Origin: Adiantum capillus-veneris
Lineage: Eukaryota > Streptophyta > Polypodiopsida > Polypodiales > Pteridaceae
DNA: 64,000 nucleotides
Assembly (NCBI GenBank): GCA_014529385.2
Contig: CM043967.1
Location: forward strand, 83,396,278-83,460,277
Reading direction: 5' to 3'
A program made the position numbers and the translations under genes. Below, in pieces: positions 51,412 to 62,529 of this stretch (position 1 is the first letter of the stretch; every line of letters begins with the position of its first letter). The notes under the pieces were generated by a model. The model was not told the origin of the DNA, searched no databases, and saw nothing but the letters and a program-made list of their open reading frames with translations.

Positions 51412-52990
51412 CTATTTGAGCCTTCTCACCAAAAGGGGGGAAGAAGCCTGTTTTGGATGTTGAGGTTTGACCACAAACCTCAACATGTTGAGGTCTAGGG
51501 TGGTTTGACCACAAACCACCCTAGACCTCATGTGGGCTTCCATTATCGTTTCCCTAGCCATGATAGTGCAACTCTCATTGTCAGTGGTGGCAAGGGTGCA
51601 AAACAAATTTGCACATAAAGCCAAGTCGTGAGTAATAGGGTTAAGGATGCACATCCCTCCTTGAGCTTTTGGTTTTGCGATACTTGCCCACTTACCACAT
51701 TGCCATGGTCTTTCAACATTCATTTTATTTCTCCACAAAAATTCCTTGATTGGTATCAAGAAGAAATTCCAATTTTTTTGAGACAAAAGGTGAGGTGAAG
51801 CTTATATACATGATGAAGAAGGAATTAATTATTGTAGCTCTACAGTGGAAAGGAAGAAGGCCACCACTTCATTTTCTTTTTAGTTTTTTCTTCAATCCAA
51901 TCAAAAGTAGTCTTGTGAGTAATACCTTCCCCAACGGGCATCCCTAGGTGACAGAGGATGTTGCCTCTCTTCACAACCTCTCCAGTCCACCATGCAGAAT
52001 CAAAATTATCATCTTCAGACAAACATATAAGTCAACAACTTTCTATGTTGCATTGAGACCTTAAAGCTATGGTGAGCACTTGGACAATCTCCAACACTTG
52101 CCTAACATTGTGACCATCCACTTGAAGGAAAATAAGTGCGTTATCTGTGAAAATCTTGATAAGCAGATTCTGACCATTCTGGATTTGAAACCCTTGAATC
52201 TCTCCTTTAGCAACCACTTGTTCAAGCATTGTAATAAGAGGGTGGCTGTAGGTGGAAAACCAAAGTGGAGCCAAAGGACATCCTTGACAAAAATGGATCT
52301 CTTGACATCAAAGCAGCCAACTATTCTTGAGTTAAAAAGCAACTCTGAGGAGCTCCCTTCCCCCAGTGTACTGACAGCTTGACAGATTCGTGGTGCGAAA
52401 CCCAGAGCCTGCAACGTTTCTTGCACAAACGACTAGGTAATCCTATCATGTGCCTTATCTAGGTCTAGTTGAAGCAGGATACACACCTTCTTCCTAAACT
52501 TGGCATATTCCATACCTATCATGGCCGCCAGGATGGTGTCATAAATTGATCTAACTACCCATGTTGGTCAGAAGATATAACATCAGCCAACATTGGGGAC
52601 ATCTTTCAGTAATGAGCTTAGCTAGTACCTTATAAACCAGTGTCATCATGGTGATCAGTCTCCAGTGTTGGAGTTGGGAGCAAGCCACTTGCTTGGGCAT
52701 GAGTTTAATTATTCCTTTCTTCACCCCCAGATTCAAGTGTACCTTTAGTAAAGGCACTATTAACCATTTTCAAGAAAAACGGGCCCATAACCTCCCAAAA
52801 CTCTAGACAAAATTTGGTCGTGCTTCCATCCCAACTTGGCAATTTTTCCTTGCCCAGCTTTGAGAGTCGTCAAACATTCTTCCAGGGTGAAGGGCCTTTC
52901 CATGTAGTTTGCTTCGGCTGAGTCAACAGTAGTATTAGGGTGGCTGTGAAAATCTTCCTCCCGGTTTCTCTAACTAAGGGAGAGGGAGGA
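51412..52990 (-). pseudogene. second LINE: RT and C-terminal region
   Basis: Minus strand from right to left: a K.GWKHDQI..RVLGGYGPVF-type start near 52860-52770, LQHWRLITMMTLVYKVLAK (52757-52551), RT core pieces (52426-52032) with KIFTDNALIFLQVD in place of the catalytic FADD, HLGMPVGEGITHK (51950) and FLWRNKMNVERPWQCGKWAS (about 51745). Many frame changes. It differs in sequence from the LINE cut by copia-1. Confidence 0.8.
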
Positions 52991-53209
52991 ATCTTCCTTA
53001 CCAATAATCTTTTTTACTATTTCTTGTAGGCCCTTGTGAGAGGGTTTTGACATTACTGTACCTCTCTTTAAAGAGAAGCATTGAGTATTGGGTGACACAA
53101 TTTTCTCATCCTCTTGTACTTTTTTTTTCTCTCAACTCGTTATGATGCTTCCAAGTGTTTTTTTCAGTCATTGTTTTTTATGCTTTAGAAATATATTATA
53201 ATCCATCAA

Positions 53210-53535
53210 GAGAGGTTGGAGCCTATTTCATGCGCTAGCAGATGAGGATGGGAATGAGATGAAGGACCAAGATGAAATGGCTAAGTTGATGCTTGACCAG
53301 ATAAGCCAAATCATAGGACAACCCAAAAACCACTCTATCAAGGTGGAGGAAGCAAGGGGCAAGCTTTTGAGGAGTGTCAAGGAAAAAGTGACACAATCGA
53401 AAGCTAACCTCTTTAAAAAAGACTGTTTTTTTGCCCTAAATGTGCTATGCAAAGAAAAATCCCCGGAGGGGGATGTCCTTACGACAAAGTTCTTCTATGA
53501 ATTATGGGAGGAGTTAAAAGTCCCTAGTCACACAA
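53210..53535 (+). pseudogene. LINE fragment before RT (plus strand)
   Basis: The frame at 53259-53543 reads MAKLMLDQISQIIGQPKN, FFALNVLCKEKSPEGDVLTT and KFFYELWEELK. This corresponds to the linker and the A..L...KSPG.DG.....F....W.. entry of plant LINE RTs. It breaks off where minus-strand copia sequence starts (about 53536). Confidence 0.6.
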
Positions 53536-54024
53536 AAGCATAAGCACTTGCTGGCTGAGCCCTTGATGTATTTCTAAGATGTGCTTGACTGCTTCCCAAT
53601 GATTTCTTCCTGGATTTTCTATATATCTGCTAACCATTCTGACTAAATATGCAATGTCTAGCTGTGTACTAACCATGGCAAACATGAGACTACCAACTGC
53701 CAAAGAATAAGGCACCTTTACCATCTCTACCTTTGTAACATCCGATTTGGGACAATCATTCTTGCTAATTTTTTTGTATGCAGCCATTGGGATACTCAAT
53801 GCTTTCTCCCCTTGCATATTAAAACATTGCAAGAGCTTGTGAATATACTCTTCCTGTGAGAGTTCAAGTATACCATGTTTGTAATCTCTCTTAATACGCA
53901 TACCAAGAAAGTGATGTGCATCACCCAAATCTTTCATAGAAAACTTGCTTAAGGCATCCTTGAGAAGTGCAATCTCAACTTTATATTTCCCACCTATAAG
54001 CATGTCATCCACATACCAAATCAA
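53524..54024 (-). CDS. copia-3 RT C-terminal block
   Basis: A 166-residue frame: MIWYVDDMLIGG holds the catalytic aspartates; FSMKDLGDAHHFLGMRIKRD, VPYSLAVGSLMFAMVSTQLD and RYIENPGRNHWEAVKHIL follow in the usual copia order. Confidence 0.88.
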   Translation of the reverse strand: MIWYVDDMLIGGKYKVEIALLKDALSKFSMKDLGDAHHFLGMRIKRDYKHGILELSQEEYIHKLLQCFNMQGEKALSIPMAAYKKISKNDCPKSDVTKVEMVKVPYSLAVGSLMFAMVSTQLDIAYLVRMVSRYIENPGRNHWEAVKHILEIHQGLSQQVLMLLCD

Positions 54025-55806
54025 AATGATGAGGGAACCATTGTTGAACCTCCTTGTGTACGAGCAGTGATCCTCTTGGCTCCGTATGTAACCCTAGGAT
54101 TGAATGTAATTATCGAACTTGATTTACCATTGCCCTTGATTTAACCCATACAAAGACTTCTTGAGTCTACACACTAGTTCTTCCTATGTTGGCTTTTTAA
54201 GCTTTATCGCAAAACCTTTTCGCTGTTTCATGTAGACATCCTCTTCAAGATCCCCATGAAGAAACACTGTCTTCACATCCATTTGGACCAATTCTATGTC
54301 CTTGATGGCTACTAGACCAAGCACAAGACGTAGTGTAGTCCTCTTGACCACGGGAGAAAATATTTCATTGAAATTTACCTTTTGTTTGCTTGAACCCTTT
54401 AGCAACCAATCTAGCCTTATACTTAGGCTCTTGTCCACCCATTTTCATGGCAATGCCTATTTACCCCCAGGTAGCTCTGTCAATTCCCAAGTTTCATTTG
54501 TTAAGATCGAATTATACTCAGATTGCATAGCCTCTTACCACTTCAGGCTATCGTCCATTTCAATGGCCTCTTTGTAGCAAGTGGACTCACTGCAGTCAGT
54601 GACTAGCAAATAGTCCAATCCTGGCTCAAAAGGCTCAATTGCACGAGATGTACGAGTAGACCTCCAAAGTGTCTGACTGCTAGATTTTTCTCTCTTTGGA
54701 GAAACATGTGTGTGTGTACTAGTGGAAGGTGCATCACTAGCACATCCAAAATTCTGTGCGACTGGTGGTGAGGCAACATCCTCAAACAGTACTTTGCAAT
54801 AATCAATGTCTTTCACTGGCTGTCTATGCATCTTAGACTCATTAAATATCACTTGTGATCTTTGTATAACCTTCTTAGATTTTGGTGCCAGAGACGATAT
54901 CCATGTCTCTGTCCACACCATATCCAATGAAGATGCACTTGTGTGATCTAGAGTCCAGATTTTGTCTAAGCAATTTTGGCATATGTGAGAATGTCTCACA
55001 CCCAAACACTTGTAATCTATCATAATTGGGTTGTTCTCTTGGCCACATCTCCTCCAAAACCTTGTACTTGAATGGTGTACTAGGTGATCAATTGATCAAA
55101 TAAGCAGCCATCATAACAGCTTTGTCCCAAAACTCTTGAGGTAAGTGGGCTGTAGACAACATAGAAGTGACTCATTCCTGAATGGTTCTATTCATCCTCT
55201 TAGCCACACCGTTCTAGGCGGTTGTGTAAGGCATGGTAAACTATCTTCGAATGGCTCGGTTTACTACAAAAGTCCTTGAACTTGAAGGAGATGTACTCGC
55301 CCTAGTTGTCACTTTGCAAAGCTTTAAGCTTTCTACTCGATTGATTCTCTACCAAGGATAAGAAATTTTGAAAGACATTAAAGATGTCGCTCTTTTGCTT
55401 CAAGAGATAAACCCACACCTTCCTAGTAGAGTCATTTATATGAATGTCATGAAGTATAATGCTTTCCTTAGAGACTTGACTGGCATATGTCCGCACAAGT
55501 TTCTCTGGACGAGATCTAGAGGACTTCTTAACTCTTTGTGTAAAGGCATTGATGTCAACCTAGTTTGTTTGCCATCAGATGTAATGCTCACATAAAGAGA
55601 AGTTAGAATAATCTAGCACAAGGGTATAACCAAAATGATGCAAGACTTTCATTTCCTTCTGACTCATATGACCTAGCCGGCTATGCCACAACTATGTAGA
55701 TGACAAATTGGCTACACAAATAGAATTCTCTTTCAGGAAAGAGACATAAAGTGAGTACAATAAGCCAGAATTCTGGCCCTTAAGCATGACCCAATTCTCC
55801 TTCTTG
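53536..55806 (-). mobile_element. copia fragment (copia-3), integrase to RT
   Basis: Minus strand: the pre-integrase motif LWHSRLGHMSQKEMKVLHHF (about 55700-55640), integrase (55496-55302, VWVYLLKQKSDIFNVFQNFL, ALQSDN), its C-terminal part (55057-54535, VFGCETFSHMP, CIFIGYG), RT start (54438-54184, QMDVKTVFLHGDLEEDVYMK) and RT with the intact catalytic YVDDMLIGG (54024-53524). It stops before RNase H. Both ends are truncated and no LTR is seen. Confidence 0.88.
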
Positions 55807-55815
55807 ATAATCCAT

Positions 55816-58588
55816 TTACTGGTATTGGTTTTTCTTGTGGTTTCTTAGGCAAATGTTTTCATATGCAAGTTGGTCATGCGAAGGGATTTTAAACCCCATC
55901 TTTTCTAGGTGTTTTCCCATTTGGCCCCATAGATGCGATCTAATTTTTAGTAGCTTTGAGAGATAAAGTGTGCATTGTAAAGGAGAAGACATCAATTCGT
56001 GCAAGATCTTGGTATCTATCATTTTTGGTGTGGCTTTCCACTGAGAAGGTACCATTTTAACCTCCGATTTTGTTTCGAGTTCTCCTATGAAAGATGGAAA
56101 AGTCTGTAGAGAGTGTGGTTTGCTCTCTTTGAATGCGAGAGACCCGACATCCCCATAAAAAGATCTTATATCCCCTAAAAAATTCGTGATCCTTGTTTAT
56201 CTTAGGGATAGGTTTTGACTATAAAGTAGCACTACCATCTTTTTGGTTTCAGGTTCCCATAAGGATTGTAGCTATGGTTCTTCTACCTCTGAAATCGGTA
56301 TTACTGCTTGTGAGCCCATACCTTCTGTGGTATTGGCTACTTCCCTTGTATCTAAATGTCCCTCAACTCCCGGCTCTTCCTGGTCTCTGTTTACAATACC
56401 TTGGCTTTCCAATTCTTGGATTTCTTTGTAGATTAGCACCTCCATTTTTGGAGCACCTGGAACATGTGGTTCCATAAGATCTTGGGCCGTCCAGATGAGC
56501 TCCTTGCACATTTGAAACCTCTCTTTTTCATACCCTGGATGAGGATACGTTAGCCATCTATGCTCTTGGGTTTGATTGGATTTTAGTCTAGCTTCATAGG
56601 CTTTCAAAATTGCATCTAAAGGTTCAAAGACTTTGTCCACCAAGACTGAACCTCCTAAATTAGTCTTTTTAGGTTCCTTTGCATTTTCCTTGCTTTCTTG
56701 CCTTGTCTAAGCTGTTATTGTTTTTGATTTAGTTCAATTTCCAAAGCATCTTTCTCCTGCAGCCTCTTCACTTTCATTTTGTCTCGTTTGCCTTTCCATG
56801 ATTTTCTTGCTGTTATTACCGAGATGTTTTCAATTTCTGTTTGAACAGGCACTATGGCTTCCTCCTCAACAATTTCTTTTTTGGTAGCTTCTTGAGCTTG
56901 AGCTTGAGTTATCACCTTTAAAGGAATGGTGGGTTCTATCTCAGATTCTCTTGAAGAAGGTATTATGCCTACAACCTTCATTGTTGCTTTTCCCCTGTAT
57001 TTGGATTCTTAGCACAATGTTGGACTAGATGGTCTCTCCCACAACCATCATAGAATACAAATAATTCTATTTGTGGACGTTTAGACAATCTCGTGCCCAA
57101 TGATCACCTCCACATTCATAGCATGGACCTTCTTGTTTCATAGCTGGTGATCTAGCCAATGGTTGTTCTTGCTTGGTAAGAATGTTCTTCAAACCACACT
57201 CATGATTGGCTGTGAACATGAGCGTATTTGCATCCATGGAGTACTGGTTTTTCATGGGTTGTGGCACATGTGTTGGTTGAGTGTAGTTGAATACTACTCT
57301 ACCATCATTCAAAAGAGGTGGTTGTTGTTCTAACATTTTTTGCGGCTTTAATTGAGTACTTCACCATGGAGTGGGGTGATCCCCTCCACAAGTATTACAT
57401 CTCCTCAAATGTGGTTGTCGTACATTCAGGTTCTGTTTGTAGCCTTAATTTATTCTTCTAATCACCTCTTCAACCACTTTGTCAAAGATCTGCATCGTAG
57501 AATTTTGGACATCTTGCTTTGTTCACTCTTTGGAGAAGGGACACTACTAGTCACGCTTTCTGCATCTTCAGTCACCTCTCCGTAGGCCTTGCAATTGTCA
57601 ACTAGATAAAGAGTTTCTCTAGTGATTTGCTTGAACGTTATGCATCCTTTAAAATGTAGATCCTTTTTTAGAATCTCATTTTTTAATCCCTCAATGAAGA
57701 GAACTAATAATCTTTCATCTTGTGGTAGCTCTCCCACAGGACATCTATCTATGTATTGTTTGAAGCAAAGCAAAGCTTCCTTCACTATCTCGTTCGCTTT
57801 CTATTTGAATGCGTATATTTGGGACACTGTGTTGTGTTTGATCCCCCTTTTTGAGAACTCCGCTAAAAATTCTTGTAAGAGTTGTGCCATGTTGGGCAAA
57901 TCATCTCTATCTAGTGGTGGAACCAAGTGAAGCCTTCTCCTTCCAATGCCAACCCAAATCCCTCATACTGAGTATGGAAATCCGTAATCTATTCAACTCT
58001 CAAAACTTGTTTGAAGAGATAGACATGAACATATGGATCCTCCAATCCATCTTATATTGTTTTAACACATTGAGCCACTTGATATGGTCTTAATTGTTGT
58101 GGTTTAGTCACTAATCTAGCCAATTCTTGGTCACTTGGAAAGATATCTCTTGCTCTCTCCTCTCATCTTGGAGAAAATCCCGATGGAATCCTCTCAAGAT
58201 CGTGCTTTGGCATTGTTTTTTGTTGAAAGTAAGTAGTATCTTTGTATGTATATCTCTCTAGGTCAATTGGATTGACAAGTTTGTACTCTCTTCCATACTT
58301 ATCTACCATCAAAACTTGAACTTCATAGGTATCTATATACATGAATGCATAGAGATTCTTATGGAATGGCATCTCTCCAGCATAGAGTTCTACATGCTTG
58401 TAGAAGGTATATGGATCCCTATTTGTGAACCTATACAAGCCGTCATAAGCATAATCCGTGAGCACTTTTATGGATTCATTGGCTTTGATGAATCTCACGT
58501 TTGGTTTGTTGATGAGAGAATGTCTCTCCTCTATGTATTCTCCCAATCTCATTGTTGTTGATATTGCAACACTTCTTGCATTTTTCAT
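55816..58588 (-). pseudogene. gypsy-type Gag/protease region in several frames
   Basis: Minus strand: 58588-58163 (MKNARSVAISTTMRLGEYIE, unrecognised, 141 residues), 57785-57462 (FKQYIDRCPVGELPQDERLL and LFIEGLKNEI, gag capsid), 57336-57067 with the zinc knuckle CYECGGDHWARDC, 56981-56715 (K/E-rich), 56643-56272 (HRWLTYPHPGYEKERFQMCK) and 56055-55816 (CTLYLSKLLKIRSHLWGQMG). The order fits the gag and linker of a gypsy-like element. No RT of matching type follows, as copia-3 abuts it at about 55806. Confidence 0.6.
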
Positions 58589-59032
58589 GTCTATGGGTGG
58601 AGTAGAAACCCTAGTGGAAGATTTGTCATAATAAAAGGCTTACTCAAAACTCTCAAGGTAGTCCTTTTTGACAAGCCCACTTTGGCTTAGTGAAACTTAT
58701 CCCTTTTTGCCCCTGATCAGGAAACCTAGAAAAATTCAGTAGGTGTGTCCTATTGCCCACAAGATTTCTTCCTCGCTATACCTGACTCAATTTGGAGTTG
58801 TCTATAAAAAGTTAGAGCAATTTTAGTGAATTGTACTTGAAACTATTGGGTTAAAGGCCTGTGTGCCTGGCTGCCCGTTGTTCAGCCGCCCATGTACAGC
58901 CATTCTTTTACTCATTCATAATAACTATACTCATAACTACACATTGTAGTGTGAGTACCGCCCCGCCACACACTGTGTCTATCTCCTTCTTCGTGCTGGC
59001 TCTCTGTGTGTGTGCTCTCCGATCCCAATAAG
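58589..59032 (+). repeat. right end of a copia-type 5' LTR (left limit unknown)
   Basis: The sequence before the primer site at 59033 is CT-rich leader (CTATCTCCTTCTTCGTGC) ending ATCCCA, as in copia R-U5 regions. The LTR start and a partner LTR are not visible. Confidence 0.5.
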
Positions 59033-59044
59033 TGGTATCAGAGC
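59033..59044 (+). other. copia primer binding site (exact)
   Basis: TGGTATCAGAGC is the exact complement of the plant initiator-Met tRNA 3' end, a few bases after the inferred LTR end. Confidence 0.85.
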
Positions 59045-60541
59045 TTGGTAGTGAGAGCATTGAGAGCTTCATCATCATTGTTGAGTGTGCTGAAAATTGT
59101 TACTGTTTCATTGTCGTTTTTTAGTCTCGCGCACGCGCGCATTTCTAAAGAGCAGAAGGTTTTTCTGAGCTTGGCATTGGAAGGTTCAACACTCCACGAG
59201 TATTTTCACCAGGTCTGCAGGTCTCCTGGGGTTAACCCCCTTTTGGAGCCATTCGTGCCATCAGAAATCCCATCTGAGCTACAGACTAGGAGCTGCGTTT
59301 TTCAGCTCTCTTTGGTAGTTTTCTACTGCTGCAGAGCATCCATAGCCATTACAGGTGCCATTGGTGCAGTGTCTTCCACTTACATGAGCCCAAAACTCAT
59401 TTGAGAGTGTGTAGCCTCTTCTTAGAGTGGCCTCATACACACAGATAGAGTGGGAGTTTGGCGGCATTGTCTTCTTCGACTATAGGTACATGTACAGGTA
59501 TAGGTTACAGGGAGCTTTGGATACAGGTTTCTCCTGTGGTTACAAAACATGTATTTTGACTGTGGGAGAGACATGTATATGGTTGTGGTTTGAGTGGGAG
59601 CTTCTACTTTTCTGGGCAGTCTGCTTTTGCGTGTTCTTGAGCTACAGGTTTACATCATCTATGTATGTTGATGGATGTGGATATGGCAATTTGACAGACA
59701 CTCTTTATGCATGATATTGTGGAGATTTGGTTCACTTATACATAGAGCGGGTTTGCTCTTGCTTAGAATGTTGCGGTTTGAGTACGGACAGGTACTTGGT
59801 TGACAGTAGAGATTGGACTTGATCACTTCACATCATTTCTAGGTTTTGTCATTGGCACCCTACTAAGGTGAAGACAAGAATCTTGTCATGTTTTTGTTGT
59901 GATGTATCTAAAGCCATTGGAGGACTTGTTGCAACCAATCGTATGTACATAAAAATAGTATTATATCTCTTTGAACAGTACACCATGTGTGGAGGTGAAT
60001 GCCGGTGTGGCATGTTGATCGACCTACTAGACTAATGTGGGCCGGTTGCCAAGCCTCACCATATCTATTGTAGCAAAGCGAGAACTACACGTGCACACAA
60101 AGTATGTCAATCCGTCCAGAGTTGACCATGGATCACCTTTGCCTTCATTAGAAAAGACTACATGGAACTTCCAAATTTTAACTTGAACTATCCAAGGAGG
60201 GTGACTGCTTGCATTGTAGAATCTTGATGAAACATTCTAACGAGGATAAACCACATTCCACTGGCCATTTTTAAGGTCTGTATGGCTAGAGATATTTCCT
60301 TTGTGAGTGAATCTCTAATGTTTGACATTGCATTTGCATTGACCACATCCCAATCAAAGCAAGATCTGAGATCTATACTCCTCATCCTAAAGTCATTTGT
60401 ACCTATTGTTTCCATCCCTTGTGGGTCATGCCTCCGTGCCATCAATGATATCCTATTAGCTTTTTTGCAAAAAGGAGGGTCACATGGTCAAATTCAAATG
60501 AACATAGTTATCATCATTCAATTTGTTGTTAGGGCTCGAGC
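59045..60541. other. leader of copia element, then unassigned DNA
   Basis: Frames at 59006-59404 and 59427-59714 show no gag motif. The first 300-500 bases fit a copia leader. From about 60000 the sequence is different in character and leads into the C48 peptidase fragment. Confidence 0.45.
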
Positions 60542-61231
60542 ATGGTGGAGCCATTTTGTGGGTTCAAGAGAAAATTTGTTTCATGTGTGGACCACATTTT
60601 GTTAGAACATGATCTAGGTGCCGCCACTGAGCATCGACGGGTCAATGTGCCCACTCAAACTGATGATTTTAGTTGTGGTTGGAGGACGTGTATGAATGCT
60701 ATGCTCCTTCTGAGCCAAATTTCAGATGTTCCAAACGTAAGTACGCGTGTTGTTTTAGTGCTTTTATCCCTCCAATGTTTTTATGAAAAGAAGTTACTTC
60801 TTTACTTACTTTCTTATTTTGCACATCTCCAAGACCTTGAATTACATAACTACAGCCCCTATGATGTGTATATTTGTTTGTAATGGCCATTCAACATATT
60901 ATAATTTTGGTGCATAGTTGGTACAAGAGAGGAAAGCAATCGAGCTGAGGAGTTCAAACAGGCCTGCACTAACAAATTGATGCAGCGGTACAAGCAGACT
61001 CAAAACAAGATTCTAAACATGCAAGAAGCAATCAATCAATATTATGCGAATGTCGCAGAAGTAGAGGATTGGGTTACACATTGGCGGCAAGAGCAAGAAA
61101 AAAGTAAAGATTCACAGGTTCAAGATGCATGGGAATCCATGAATGAGGCTCGAGCATTCGAGCAATGCAAAAGGGAAACCAAGACCAGCATCCCTCGAGG
61201 GAGAAGGAGCAGCAATCAAGGGAGAGGATAG
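60542..61231 (+). pseudogene. second C48 (Ulp1-like) peptidase fragment
   Basis: The first block (60542-60738) reads LEHDLGAATEHRRVNVPTQT and then DDFSCGWRTCMNAMLLL, giving the same Q-T-D-x-x-S-C-G-W-R catalytic Gln/Cys string as the peptidase inside the 13-21 kb TIR element. A GTAAGT donor follows at about 60739. The next exon, after GTGCATAG at about 60917, is VGTREESNRAEEFKQACTNK and on, a charged helical region, ending in an R/G/S-rich tail. The catalytic His exon was not identified. Its host transposon is not delimited. Confidence 0.6.
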
Positions 61232-62196
61232 GGGAGTATTGGTAGCAATTGGGGCACGGGTTAGGCGAGCAGTGGTAGCAACTAGAATAGGGGGCAGGCA
61301 AGCAATGCTAGCAACTGGGGAAGGGGACAAGGGAGTAGTGGTAGCAATACGAGAAGGGGGCAGTAATTATCAACCCTTTGTATACGATTTGAATGGAAAA
61401 ATACAATGTATAAAGTCTTGAAACAATACAAAGTTTACAATTTTGGGACAATGTTTGAGTGGCACAAAATGTCTTTGTATTAAACATATTTTTGGGTGTA
61501 CATCTTGGATAGCATGGTAGTGTTTGTGACCTAGCTTCCGGTTAAAGCAATCAAGTGAAGTGTATTCGAGAGGGACTCCTTACACAATGTTATTTTCTCC
61601 TTGCATCTTGAAATCTGAGAAAAACAAAGTATTAGTATCTATATATTTAAGGCATTAAAGAAAAGTGAAATTTATCCATTTAGTTAGTACCTTTCTATTG
61701 TTCAGATTGGATGCATACACTTCTGGCAGCAGTGGGCAGGTCATCATATGTAAGATGTACGCTGAGTTGTGCAAGAATTTTACTTGACATTGTGTCCAGC
61801 ACAGTAAGTATGCTCTCTTAAAAGTAGATCTCCATTTCTAAAGGTTTGTTCTTAGAGTTAAACTCTCTATCCTGGTCGAGTGGAATAAGCTGCCCACTAA
61901 GAAGATGATATCTAAAATGGGAAAATAACACTATCAAATTTTGAGATCTTATAATGTACTTGTAAATTATGGACTTATTTTTCAACATACAAATCTTTCC
62001 TCTGATTGTTTCCTATCCCAATTATCATCTAAAAAGTACAAACAACTCTCAAACTTGCAAATGAACATTGTTGTGGTCGTTCGTTTTGCTCATCGAAGAA
62101 GAAATCTACAAACACTTTAACAGGCATAAATAGAGTGATCCTAACAATCTTTGTAGCAATAGAAGACTTGAGGCACTCCTGTATATCTGAAAACAA
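61232..62196. other. G/R-rich repeat tail, then unassigned DNA
   Basis: 61220-61370 repeats a phrase like GGTAGCAA(T/C)..GGGGCA four to five times, reading as G/S/N-rich codons in the frame of the preceding exon. Beyond 61400 no coding motif is seen. Confidence 0.45.
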
Positions 62197-62529
62197 CCTA
62201 TTCCTGAAGATTTCAGTAGTTTGGATGCTTGCAAAGACCAATCCTTGCTATCAAATGATGGAAGTGGCAAAGGAGTTACACGACCCCAGCCAAATGATAC
62301 TCGGGGTTCCAAATATGACATATCATAAAAGAATATTCAATTATTTTCAAGCTTCTTGTGTAACCTATTCCTGAAGATTTCACTAGTTTGGATGCTTGCA
62401 AAGACCAATCCTTGCTATCAAATGATGGAAGTGGCAAGGGAGTTACACAACCCCAGCCAAATGATACTCGGGGTTCCAAATATGACATATCATAAAAGAA
62501 TATTCAATTATTTGCAAGCTTCTTGTGCA
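62197..62529. repeat. 167-bp tandem duplication
   Basis: Units 62197-62363 and 62364-62529 start CCTATTCCTGAAGATTTCA and differ at only about five positions. The duplication looks recent. Open frames across it are duplicated with it. Confidence 0.93.

Noticed and set aside
54296-54577. Plus-strand 93-residue frame
   Set aside because: Antisense of the copia-3 RT and linker, which has clear domain motifs on the minus strand.
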